The notes beneath the pieces are model-generated. The model had not been told where the DNA came from. It saw only the letters and a program-made list of their open reading frames with translations, and ran no database searches. This document shows positions 52,317 to 60,153 of a stretch of DNA of 64,000 nt, piece by piece (the stretch's first letter is position 1; each line of letters opens with the position of its first letter). Where the stretch lies: NCBI GenBank assembly GCA_028280885.1, contig JANQKY010000087.1, positions 31,506-95,505 of the forward strand. The letters are read 5' to 3'. Made by a program: the position numbers and the translations under genes. The stretch comes from Tepidamorphus sp. (GTDB lineage Bacteria; Pseudomonadota; Alphaproteobacteria; Rhizobiales; Tepidamorphaceae).

Positions 52317-53515
52317 TGGCAGAGCCCGCCCGCACCGCGAAACGCGTGATCGGCGCGGAGCATGTCTCCGATGCCCATCAGCGCGGGCGGGTGGTGATCG
52401 AAGTCCTGCCCGGCGATATCGTTACGGCGCAGGCGCAGGAAACGGCCGAGCGGTTGAAGATCCGGCTGGTCGAAGGACCGCTCGAAAAGCCGGCGGTCGT
52501 GCGCACCGACGGGGCGACGGCGATGCGCCGGACGCTCTATCGCCGCTCGCCGAAATGGGTCGCGCCGCCGGTCCAGCAAACGCGCGCGGCGCGGCGGATT
52601 ACGCGGCTGGCGCTGGTCGGCGCGGGCGGCGTCGGCGCCAATATCGCCCATCTCGCAGCCAATGCCGATGTCGCCGAGGAGATCGTCCTCATTGATATCG
52701 CGCCGGGCATCGCGGCGTCCGTCGCGCTTGACCTGAACCATGCCTCGGGCGTCACCCGCTCGCGGGCGCGGGCCTCCGGCGGCGACCAGCTATCGATGGT
52801 GGCGGGTGCCGAGGTGATCGTCGTGACGGCCGGGCGGCCGCGCAGCCCGGGCATGACGCGGGCGGACCTGCTCGATATCAACCGGCGGATCGTCCGGCAG
52901 GCCGCCGAGGCGATCCGCACGCATGCGCCGAACGCGATCGTCATCGTGGTGACCAATCCGCTCGACGAGATGACGGTTGAGATGCTGCGCGCCACGGGTT
53001 TTCCGCGCAACCAGGTGCTCGGCATGGCCGGGACACTCGATTCAAGCCGTTTCCGCAACGCGCTGGCGCTTGCCGCCGGCGTACCGGTTTCGGATGTCGA
53101 GGCGATCACGCTCGGCAGCCATGGCGACGAGATGGCGCCGATCACCTCGCGGGCGCGTATTCGTGGCCGGTCGCTCGACCGGTTTCTGTCGGAGGAGGCG
53201 ATTGCGACCTGCGTCAAGGACGCGGTGACCGGTGGTGGCCAGGTCGTGGCGCTGAGGCGGACCGGCTCGGCCGTACTGGCCCCCGCGCATGCCTCGATCG
53301 AACTGATCGACCACATTCGCGGCGCGCGGGCCGGCGCGGTGCCGGTCTCGGTTATGCTGGAAGGCGAATACGGCATTGACGGCGTCGTGCTCGGCGTGCC
53401 GTGCCATCTGGGCGCAAGCGGTCTCGTCGCGGTTGAGGAACTCGATCTGGCGGAGGCCGAACTTGCGGCGCTGAAGGCCGCCGCCGAGGCGATCCGCGGC
53501 CGGCTCGGGTTATAG
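52316..53515 (+). CDS. Malate/lactate dehydrogenase-like enzyme with EutQ-like N-terminal segment
   Basis: This 399-residue protein has an LDH/MDH domain from about residue 95: LALVGAGGVGANIAHLA (NAD site), GRPRSPGMTRADLLDIN (MDH-type substrate loop), NPLDEM and the catalytic His in LGSHGDEMAP. Residues 9-55 (KRVIGAEHVSDAHQRGRV, LPGDIVTAQAQETAERLKI) resemble the short N-terminal module of EutQ and other microcompartment proteins. Residues 56-94 are a linker. It could recycle NADH to NAD+ inside the shell using a 2-oxo acid, in place of the usual alcohol dehydrogenase. It overlaps BMC-T by one base. Confidence 0.83.
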   Translation: MAEPARTAKRVIGAEHVSDAHQRGRVVIEVLPGDIVTAQAQETAERLKIRLVEGPLEKPAVVRTDGATAMRRTLYRRSPKWVAPPVQQTRAARRITRLALVGAGGVGANIAHLAANADVAEEIVLIDIAPGIAASVALDLNHASGVTRSRARASGGDQLSMVAGAEVIVVTAGRPRSPGMTRADLLDINRRIVRQAAEAIRTHAPNAIVIVVTNPLDEMTVEMLRATGFPRNQVLGMAGTLDSSRFRNALALAAGVPVSDVEAITLGSHGDEMAPITSRARIRGRSLDRFLSEEAIATCVKDAVTGGGQVVALRRTGSAVLAPAHASIELIDHIRGARAGAVPVSVMLEGEYGIDGVVLGVPCHLGASGLVAVEELDLAEAELAALKAAAEAIRGRLGL

Positions 53516-53534
53516 CGATGGCCAGGTTTTAGCG

Positions 53535-53948
53535 ATGGTGAGGGCGACGGCATCCGGCGGCGGGCGGTTCGAGCAGATCGGCTCCTATTCGCGCGCGCTC
53601 AGGGTCGGGCCGTTCGTCTATATCGCCGGCACCACCGCGATCGAACCGTCGGGCAAGCTGCACGCGCCGGGCGATACCTACGCGCAGACGCTGTTCATCT
53701 TCCAGAGGATCGAAGCGGCGCTCGAAGAGGTCGGCGCCGAGTTGCGCCACGTCGTGCGCACGCGGGCGTTCCTCACCGACATGGCTGCCGGCGGCTCCGG
53801 TTTCGTCAAGGCGCATGGCGAGATCTTCGCCGGCATCGAACCGGTCACCAGCGGCGTCGAGGCCGGCCTGACGACGCCGGGCATGATGATCGAGATCGAG
53901 GTCGACGCGGTGATCCACGACGAAGACGGCAGGATCGATTTCGGTTAG
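53535..53948 (+). CDS. Rid-family (YjgF/YER057c/UK114) protein lacking the RidA arginine
   Basis: The 137-residue protein has the Rid chorismate-mutase-like fold: SYSRALRVGPFVYIAGTTA, QRIEAALEEVGAELRHVVRT and PGMMIEIEVDAVIHD. In RidA the imine-binding Arg lies in PARSCVEV. Here the same stretch is PVTSGVEA, so Arg is Thr and classical 2-aminoacrylate deaminase activity is unlikely. As the last gene of the BMC operon it may handle a reactive imine or enamine from amine oxidation. Its ATG lies 20 bp after the dehydrogenase stop, with a poor Shine-Dalgarno sequence. Confidence 0.83.
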   Translation: MVRATASGGGRFEQIGSYSRALRVGPFVYIAGTTAIEPSGKLHAPGDTYAQTLFIFQRIEAALEEVGAELRHVVRTRAFLTDMAAGGSGFVKAHGEIFAGIEPVTSGVEAGLTTPGMMIEIEVDAVIHDEDGRIDFG

Positions 53949-53989
53949 CGAAGCGGTCGGACAGGGCCGACTTTTAATGTTTCAAAGAT

Positions 53990-54028
53990 TGACGCAACCG
54001 CCTCACGGTGTACTGTATTCAGAATACA
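53990..54028 (+). promoter_or_regulatory. Promoter and GntR operator copy 4 of the ABC transporter
   Basis: TTGACG (53990-53995) is a -35 candidate with TGTATT (54014-54019) 18 bp later. The -10 lies in the operator: GTACTGTATTC (54010-54020) matches the core, and TGTATTCAGAATACA (54014-54028) is a perfect 15-bp palindrome with a single central base. Confidence 0.65.
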
Positions 54029-54073
54029 ATAAGTGCGAAAATGCAACCAAACTCCGGTAACGGAAGGGGAACA

Positions 54074-55387
54074 ATGACAATGGGATGGACACTCAAGACG
54101 CTCACGGCCGTCGCCGCCCTGACGGCGGTCGTGGTCGCCGGGCCGCTTGCGGCGCAGGACAAGGACCCCGTCAAGGTCGGCTTCATCGGGTCCCTGTCGT
54201 CGGACACGGGCAAGAGCACGCTGCGCGGCGCCGAGATCGCGATCGAGGAACTGAACGCGGCCGGCGGTGTGCTGGGCGGCCGTCCGATCGAACTGGTGAC
54301 GGCGGATACCGGCGAGGATGTCACCGAGGGCATCAAGGCCTATGAATATCTCGCCGAGACCGAGAATGTCGATTTCATCGTCTCGGGCTCGATCGACGAC
54401 GTGTCGCTCGGCTGGCTGCCGCGCATGGTCGAATACAAGATCCCGACGCTGGATACCTGGACATCCTATATCGGCATCATCGACAAGCTGGTCGAGAATT
54501 ACGACGACTACAAGATGTACTTCATGAACGTCGCCTCCGACGAGGCGCTGGCGACGCTCTATGTCGATTTCGGCAAGGACATCCTCGCCGACAAGATGGG
54601 CTGGAAGAAGGTCGTCATCCTGCAGGAGGACACCGCCTTCGGCAACGCCATCAACGGTCTGGTCAGCCAGCTTCTGGCGCCGGAGGCCGGCATCGAGGTG
54701 GTCGACACGATCGTCTATGACCCGGCAACCGTCGACTTCTCGCCGATCTTCAGCCAAGCCGTCGCGAGCGGGGCCGATTTCATCTACCTGATCTCCTCGG
54801 TGAACGGCCAGGTCGTCTCCTCGCAATATGTGAAGTTCCAGGTGCCGATGCCGATGACCGGCGTCGCGGTCGCGCTGCTCGGCCAGGAATACTGGGAGGA
54901 TACCGGCGGGGCCGGTGGCGGCATCTCGGCGCTGAGCCCGATGCCGTCGGTCGGCTTCGCGCTCGATCCGGCCTCGAAGGAATTCGCCGATAAGTATGTC
55001 GCGAAATACGGCGATTCCCGTCCGAAATTCCCGCATTTCAACGGCTTCAACGCCTATTGGGGCACCAAGCAGGCCTTCGCGGCGGCCGAGAAGGCCGGCG
55101 GGTTCGAGCCGCTCGATCCCTGGGTCGAGGCGATGCTGAACGAGGACGTGGTCCTGGAGAAGGACGGCGAACTCTGGCTGCGCTACGGCTTCTGGAAGCC
55201 GGGCGAGGTCGAGGAGCGGACCGGCCGGACCTATCCGCACAACATCCGCTTCGACATCACGCCGCCTTATGACGACGGCGGCCCGTCGATGGTCGTCATC
55301 CAGTGGAACGAGGACGGCACGCCGACGGTGGTCTATCCGGAGAAATACGCCACCGGCGCGTTCAAGCTGCCGTCCTGGCTGCAGTAG
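54074..55387 (+). CDS. Branched-chain-type ABC transporter substrate-binding protein
   Basis: This 437-residue periplasmic protein has a signal peptide (cleavage near VAGPLAAQ) and the type-I Leu/Ile/Val-binding fold: KVGFIGSLSSDTGKSTLRGA, EELNAAGGVLGGRPIELV and GSIDDVSLGWLPRMVEYKIP. GGAAGGGGA lies before the ATG at 54074, and ATG 54080 is an alternative. The promoter carries the same operator as the glx and BMC genes, so it should import the amine or amide precursor of the pathway. A hairpin and a MITE-like element separate it from the permease genes. Confidence 0.88.
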   Translation: MTMGWTLKTLTAVAALTAVVVAGPLAAQDKDPVKVGFIGSLSSDTGKSTLRGAEIAIEELNAAGGVLGGRPIELVTADTGEDVTEGIKAYEYLAETENVDFIVSGSIDDVSLGWLPRMVEYKIPTLDTWTSYIGIIDKLVENYDDYKMYFMNVASDEALATLYVDFGKDILADKMGWKKVVILQEDTAFGNAINGLVSQLLAPEAGIEVVDTIVYDPATVDFSPIFSQAVASGADFIYLISSVNGQVVSSQYVKFQVPMPMTGVAVALLGQEYWEDTGGAGGGISALSPMPSVGFALDPASKEFADKYVAKYGDSRPKFPHFNGFNAYWGTKQAFAAAEKAGGFEPLDPWVEAMLNEDVVLEKDGELWLRYGFWKPGEVEERTGRTYPHNIRFDITPPYDDGGPSMVVIQWNEDGTPTVVYPEKYATGAFKLPSWLQ

Positions 55388-55402
55388 CCGGCAGACACAC
55401 CT

Positions 55403-55429
55403 TGCCCGGGCGCCGCTGGTGTCCGGGCA
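55403..55429 (+). other. Stem-loop after the binding-protein gene
   Basis: TGCCCGG (55403-55409) pairs with CCGGGCA (55423-55429), and the stem continues inward for five more pairs including two G-U. There is no T-tail, so it probably blocks 3' exonuclease decay or causes partial termination. Confidence 0.55.
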
Positions 55430-55475
55430 CGCGAAGACGTAACCTCTCCCTAAGTCAACCAGCCAGGATCCGGGC

Positions 55476-55749
55476 TTAGAGCATATCCAATGAGTGTAGG
55501 GTCAGTTCTGTTTGCGATCGGCGAGTCGATCCGGTGTCGAGATCGCTGCAGAGCGATGCGGGGCATCGGTCAAAGCGAGCTCGGCAGCGGGCGGCCGCCG
55601 ATCGCAAACCCTTCGGGACGGACGCTTTCGGGCCAAATCCGGCGCCGTCATTCTCGTCCATATCCCCGATATGGCCTTCGAATGCCAGCTTGGCCTTGAC
55701 CCGAAAGCGTCTCGTCAGAATGATCCTACACTCATTGGATATGCTCTAA
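55476..55749. mobile_element. MITE-like palindromic element (274 bp)
   Basis: Terminal inverted repeats of 29 bp (55476-55504 and 55721-55749) begin TTAGAGCATATCCAATGAG and match at 28 of 29 positions. Inside, GTTTGCGATCGGCG pairs with CGCCGATCGCAAAC, and a GACGCTTTCGGG-type segment pairs with CCCGAAAGCGTC, so the RNA would fold into nested hairpins. It encodes no transposase. Its right end touches the ATG of the permease gene, so any original ribosome-binding site of that gene has been displaced. Confidence 0.8.
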
Positions 55750-56601
55750 ATGCTCCAGGTGCTCATCCAGGGCTTGCTGCTCAGCGGCTTGTATTCGCTG
55801 ATCGCTGTCGGCTTCACGCTCATCTTCAGCGTCGGACGGGTCCTGAACCTCGCCTATGGCGCCTATCTGATGATGGGGGCCTATTGCTATTTCTACGTCA
55901 CCCAGACGCTCGGGATCCCCAAGCCGATCGGCTTTGTGCTGGCGGCCTCCGTCGGGGCGATGGCGGGCGTCCTGAAATACCGCTTCCTCGTCAAGCCGCT
56001 CAAAGGTGACCATGTCGCCGTCGAGATTTCGACGCTGATCCTCGCCGTCGTGATCCAGGCCGGCATCGTCTTCATCTTCAACGACAGCGCCAAGGTGCTG
56101 CATCCGATCGTGCCGGGCGTGATCTGGGTCGGCGGGGCGGCCGTCACCTACAATATGGTCGCAGCCACGCTGGCAAGCTGGGCGATCCTCGTCCTGCTCT
56201 ACCTGTTCGTGCGCCGCACCCATACAGGCCGGGCGATGCAGGCGGTTTCGATGGACGCCAAAGGCGCCGCCCTGTCCGGCATCGATCCGGACAAGGTCAA
56301 CATGATCACCTGGGTCATTTCCGGTATCCTGGGGGCCGCCGCCGGCGTGTTCTTCGCAAGCTACACCCAGGTCAATCCGTCGATGTGGGTCGCGCCGCTG
56401 ATCATCGCGGTGGCGGTCGTCATCGTCGGTGGCATCGGCTCGATCCTCGGCACGCTGGTGGTTGCCCATATCATCGGCTTCATGGAGGTGATCTCGACGA
56501 CCTTCATCGCGGCTGAACTGCGCGGCGTCTTCACCATGCTGCTGATCATCGTGGTGCTGGTGATGATGCCCAAGGGTCTGTTCGGGCGGGAGGAGTTGTG
56601 A
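55750..56601 (+). CDS. Branched-chain-type ABC transporter permease (LivH-like)
   Basis: This 283-residue inner-membrane permease has about eight hydrophobic helices. The N-terminus LIQGLLLSGLYSLIAVGFTL is typical of LivH and supports the start at 55750 even though no Shine-Dalgarno sequence is visible: the preceding bases belong to the MITE-like element. GIDPDKVNMITWVISGILGA and VVIVGGIGSILGTLVVAHI form the ATPase-contact region. Confidence 0.88.
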   Translation: MLQVLIQGLLLSGLYSLIAVGFTLIFSVGRVLNLAYGAYLMMGAYCYFYVTQTLGIPKPIGFVLAASVGAMAGVLKYRFLVKPLKGDHVAVEISTLILAVVIQAGIVFIFNDSAKVLHPIVPGVIWVGGAAVTYNMVAATLASWAILVLLYLFVRRTHTGRAMQAVSMDAKGAALSGIDPDKVNMITWVISGILGAAAGVFFASYTQVNPSMWVAPLIIAVAVVIVGGIGSILGTLVVAHIIGFMEVISTTFIAAELRGVFTMLLIIVVLVMMPKGLFGREEL

Positions 56602-57578
56602 TGGCCGCGGACATCAAGACGCGCCATGTCCTGCTCTGGGCGATCTTCATCGGCGGTATGTGCCTGTTGCCCTTCGTCACCACGCCCGGCACGCTGCGCA
56701 CCATTATCTTCGCCAACTATCTGGCGATCTTCGCGATGAGCTGGGATTTCCTGACCGGCCGCACCGGCTATGTCAGCTTCGGCCATCCCTTCCTGATCGG
56801 CATCGGCGCCTATGCCTCGGCGATCCTGTCCTATCGCTACGGGGTGCCGGTGGCGATCAGCATTCCGCTCGCCGTGATCATCACGATGATCGGTGGGACG
56901 CTGTTCTTCCTGCCGGCGCTGCGCATTCGCGGCTCCTATTTCGCGCTGGTGACGCTCGCCTTCATGGAGCTGATGTATCAGCTCGTCCAGGTGATCCGGC
57001 CCGACATCACCGGCGGGACGCGGGGTATGTCGGGTATCCAGACGATCACCAGCGGCGCTTTCAACAATTTCTACCTGTCGTTTGCGCTGATGGCGGTGAT
57101 CGCGGTGATTCTCTGGACGCTGACCCGAACACGCCTTGGAACGGCACTCAGTGCCATCGGCATGAACGAGGAATCGGTGCGCGGCTCCGGCCTCGACACG
57201 ACCAAGCTGAAGCTCTTCGCCTTCATGGTCTCGGCCTGCGTCGCCGGCATCGGCGGGGCCTTCTACGTGCATTATCTGGGCTCGATCGCGCCGAGGAACC
57301 TGTTCGACATCAATTTCCTGTTCACGATCATCGTCGCCGCCCTGATCGGCGGCGCCTCCACCGTGGTCGGGCCGATGGCGGGCGCCTTCTTCCTGACCTT
57401 CCTGCTCGAATATTTGCGGCCCTGGCTGCCCGGATCGGAGCGCTATTTCGTCTACGGGGCGATCGCGCTGGTGCTCTACATGTATCAGCCCAAGGGGCTC
57501 TATCAGATCATCGTCGACAGTCTCGGTATCGGGAAAAGTCGCAACAAGCAGGAGGCTGCCGGTGACAGCGCTGCTTGA
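56601..57578 (+). CDS. Branched-chain-type ABC transporter permease (LivM-like)
   Basis: This 325-residue permease with about nine hydrophobic segments has LIGIGAYASAILSYRYGVPV, FFLPALRIRGSYFALVTLAF and ALIGGASTVVGPMAGAFFL, all LivM-like. The ATG at 56601 overlaps the LivH stop by one base and has GGAGGAG upstream. Its 3' end overlaps the first ATPase gene by 17 bp. Confidence 0.9.
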   Translation: MAADIKTRHVLLWAIFIGGMCLLPFVTTPGTLRTIIFANYLAIFAMSWDFLTGRTGYVSFGHPFLIGIGAYASAILSYRYGVPVAISIPLAVIITMIGGTLFFLPALRIRGSYFALVTLAFMELMYQLVQVIRPDITGGTRGMSGIQTITSGAFNNFYLSFALMAVIAVILWTLTRTRLGTALSAIGMNEESVRGSGLDTTKLKLFAFMVSACVAGIGGAFYVHYLGSIAPRNLFDINFLFTIIVAALIGGASTVVGPMAGAFFLTFLLEYLRPWLPGSERYFVYGAIALVLYMYQPKGLYQIIVDSLGIGKSRNKQEAAGDSAA

Positions 57579-58290
57579 GGTTTCGCGCCTGGTCAAGCGC
57601 TTCGGCGGCATCTCGGCCGTCAACGACCTGTCCTTCGAGGTCAACCAGGGTGAATCCCTCGGCCTGATCGGGCCGAACGGCGCGGGCAAGACGACGGTGT
57701 TCAGCCTGATCATGGGCGAGCATCGCCAGAACAGCGGTACAGTCACGCTCGCCGGCGAGGACCTGAGCGCCGATCCGACCTATCTGCGCATCCAGAAGGG
57801 CGTGTCGCGGACCTATCAGGTGCCGCGTCCCTTTGCCGACATCAATGTCGCGGAGAACATCCGGGTCGGGCTGATGCCCAACAGCATCCGCCGGATGATC
57901 TCCGAAGGCCCGGATCCCGATGCCGAATTGGCGCTTGCCCGCAGCGTCGGCTTTGCGGCGGCGGACCTGGAAAAGACGCCGGGCGAACTGTCGATGGGCG
58001 ACCTGCGCAAGCTGGAACTCGCCCGCACGCTCGCCACCGCGCCGAAGGTGATGCTGCTCGACGAGGTCTTCGCCGGGCTCACCGTCGGCGAGATCACGCA
58101 GATCTCCGACCTGCTTGCCGAGAAGCGCAAGGAGGGCATGACCTATGTCATCGTCAGCCATGACCTCAGGTCGCTCGAGCCGCTGATCGACCGGGCCGTC
58201 GCGATGACCTTCGGTCATGTGATCGCGGAAGGCACGTTCCGCGAGGTGATGGACAACGAGAAGGTCCGCGCGGCCTATCTCGGGCACTAG
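57562..58290 (+). CDS. Branched-chain-type ABC transporter ATP-binding protein (LivG-like)
   Basis: This 242-residue ATPase has Walker A GPNGAGKT, Q-loop with TYQVPRPFADINVAENI, signature LSMGDLRKLELARTLA (variant of LSGGQ), Walker B VMLLDEVFAGLT and H-loop IVSHDL. It begins with GTG inside the LivM gene after GGAGG. Confidence 0.9.
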   Translation: MTALLEVSRLVKRFGGISAVNDLSFEVNQGESLGLIGPNGAGKTTVFSLIMGEHRQNSGTVTLAGEDLSADPTYLRIQKGVSRTYQVPRPFADINVAENIRVGLMPNSIRRMISEGPDPDAELALARSVGFAAADLEKTPGELSMGDLRKLELARTLATAPKVMLLDEVFAGLTVGEITQISDLLAEKRKEGMTYVIVSHDLRSLEPLIDRAVAMTFGHVIAEGTFREVMDNEKVRAAYLGH

Positions 58291-58305
58291 GAGGAGAGGA
58301 CAACC

Positions 58306-59010
58306 ATGGCTCTCCTGGAGATCGAGAACCTGAATGCCTTCTACGGCATGGCGCAGTCGCTGCACGGCGTCTCGCTGTCGGTCGAGGAGGGCGACATCGT
58401 CGGCATCATCGGGCCGAACGGGGCGGGCAAGTCGACCCTGTTCGACGCCGTCATGGGCATGGTCAAGACGACCGGCTCGATCAGGCTGAACGGCAGTGAA
58501 CTGACAGCGCTGAAGCCCGACCAGATCGTCCGGCTCGGCATTGGCTATGCGCCGGAGCGGGCGCATCTGTTTCCCTATATGAGCGTGCGCGACAATCTGC
58601 TGGTCGGCGCCTTTACCGCGCGCGGTGAGATCGAGCCCAATCTGGACCTCGTCCATTCGCTGTTTCCGGTGCTGATGGAGCGGCGCAAGCAGGAAACGTC
58701 GACCCAGAGCGGCGGCGAGCGGCAGATGGTGTCGCTTGGCCGGGCGCTGATGACGAGCCCGAAGCTGCTGCTCGTCGACGAGCCGACCATCGGCCTTGCG
58801 CCGAAGATCTGCAGCGATATCGCCGCGGCGCTCAAGAAGCTCAACGAAGAGACCGGGCTGACGATCCTGATCACCGAGCAGAACGTCAATTTTGCGATGA
58901 CGCTGGCCCGCTATCTCTACGTGCTCGAAACCGGCGAGATCCGCACCCGCGGAACGGTCGCGGACCTGCAATCCGACGAAGAGCTCAACCGGGCCTATTT
59001 CGGACAATAA
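58306..59010 (+). CDS. Branched-chain-type ABC transporter ATP-binding protein (LivF-like)
   Basis: This 234-residue ATPase has Walker A GPNGAGKS, signature QSGGERQMVSLGRALM, Walker B LLLVDEPTIGLAP and the LivF-type LITEQNVNFAMTLARYLYVL. It completes the transporter that follows the BMC operon. AGGAGAGG lies before the ATG. Confidence 0.92.
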   Translation: MALLEIENLNAFYGMAQSLHGVSLSVEEGDIVGIIGPNGAGKSTLFDAVMGMVKTTGSIRLNGSELTALKPDQIVRLGIGYAPERAHLFPYMSVRDNLLVGAFTARGEIEPNLDLVHSLFPVLMERRKQETSTQSGGERQMVSLGRALMTSPKLLLVDEPTIGLAPKICSDIAAALKKLNEETGLTILITEQNVNFAMTLARYLYVLETGEIRTRGTVADLQSDEELNRAYFGQ

Positions 59011-59112
59011 CCAGACCATGGATCATATCCGGCGGTAGGCAGGCACGCGGAAAACGCGCTTGAGTTGCGTACCTCAACAAGACGCGCTAGGACTTTGCGG
59101 CAGAGACGTGCG

Positions 59113-60144
59113 ATGTCGAAAATCAAGCTCCATGACGTGGCCCGCGAGGCGGGCGTCAGCCTTGCAACCGTCGACCGGGTGCTCAACCGCCGGCCAGGCG
59201 TCCGGGCCAAGACGATTGCCCGCGTCGAGGCCGCGGTCGCCAAGCTGAACTATCAGCCGGATCGCTTCGCCGCGCGTCTGGCACGGGCGCGCAACTACAA
59301 TTTCTGTTTCGTGCTGCCGGTCGGCACCAACACCTTCATGGGCAACCTGAATGACGAGATTGTCACCCATTCCGCCCGGATGGCGGGCGAACGGGTGTCG
59401 CTTTCGATCGAACGCACCGACGTGTTCGAACCGGAACGCCTCGCCGAGACGCTCCTGTCGCTGGCCGGCCGCTATGACGGTATCGCGACGGTGGCGCTCG
59501 ATCATCCCGCGGTCACCGCCGCGATCGACGCGGTCATCGACGCGGGCACGCTGGTCGTCACGCTTATCTCCGACGCGCCGCAGTCGAGGCGCGCCCATTT
59601 CGTCGGGATCGACAATGTCGCGGCCGGCCGGACCGCCGGGACGCTGCTCGGGCGCTTCTCCGGCCTGCGCATGGGCAAGGTCGGCGTGATCGTCGGCTCG
59701 CTGTCGCTGTCCGACCATATCGAGCGCCATCGCGGCTTTGCGCAGATCATCTCGCAGGATTTCCCGGGACTGGCGCTGCTGCCGGCGTGCGAATCCCGCG
59801 ACGACTTCGGCCAGACGGAGGAGATCGCCCGCCGGTTGATCGCCGAGACGCCCGATCTCGTCGGCATCTACAATATCGGCGGCGGCATTCGCGGCGTGAT
59901 CACCGCGCTCCAGGCAACCGGACGGACGCGCAGCGTCGTCTTCATCTGCCACGAACTCACCGATTTTTCGCGGGCCGCCCTGATCGACCGCACCGCCGAT
60001 GCGATCATCAATCAGGATCCGGGCCACGAGGTGCGCTCGGCAACGCGGGTGCTGCAGGCGCTCAGCGACGGCCTGCCGATCGTGCCGGACCAGGAGCGGA
60101 TCCGTATCGATATCTTCCTCAAGGACAATCTGCCGCAAGGTTGA
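59113..60144 (+). CDS. LacI-family transcriptional regulator
   Basis: This 343-residue protein has an N-terminal LacI helix-turn-helix (KLHDVAREAGVSLATVDRVL) with hinge helix (YQPDRFAARLARARNYN) and a periplasmic-binding-like domain (FVLPVGTNTFMGNLNDEI, IYNIGGGIRGVITAL). The ATG at 59113 was chosen because the helix-turn-helix begins at residue 4. A central-CG palindrome lies between it and the isomerase gene and is its likely operator. Confidence 0.88.
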   Translation: MSKIKLHDVAREAGVSLATVDRVLNRRPGVRAKTIARVEAAVAKLNYQPDRFAARLARARNYNFCFVLPVGTNTFMGNLNDEIVTHSARMAGERVSLSIERTDVFEPERLAETLLSLAGRYDGIATVALDHPAVTAAIDAVIDAGTLVVTLISDAPQSRRAHFVGIDNVAAGRTAGTLLGRFSGLRMGKVGVIVGSLSLSDHIERHRGFAQIISQDFPGLALLPACESRDDFGQTEEIARRLIAETPDLVGIYNIGGGIRGVITALQATGRTRSVVFICHELTDFSRAALIDRTADAIINQDPGHEVRSATRVLQALSDGLPIVPDQERIRIDIFLKDNLPQG

Positions 60145-60153
60145 TCCCTATAT

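Noticed and set aside
47102..53948. Assignment as an ethanolamine (eut), propanediol (pdu) or carboxysome locus
   Set aside because: No EutBC, PduCDE, glycyl-radical enzyme or RuBisCO gene is present, and the ligase, opine-type and MDH-type cargo do not belong to those types.
55490..55749. Small open frames between the ABC binding protein and permease
   Set aside because: They fall inside the MITE-like palindromic element and have no ribosome-binding site or conserved motif.
59050..59100. Possible TTGAG-N8-CTCAA terminator or operator after the LivF-like gene
   Set aside because: The arms are only 5 bp and there is no T-run, so it could easily be chance.
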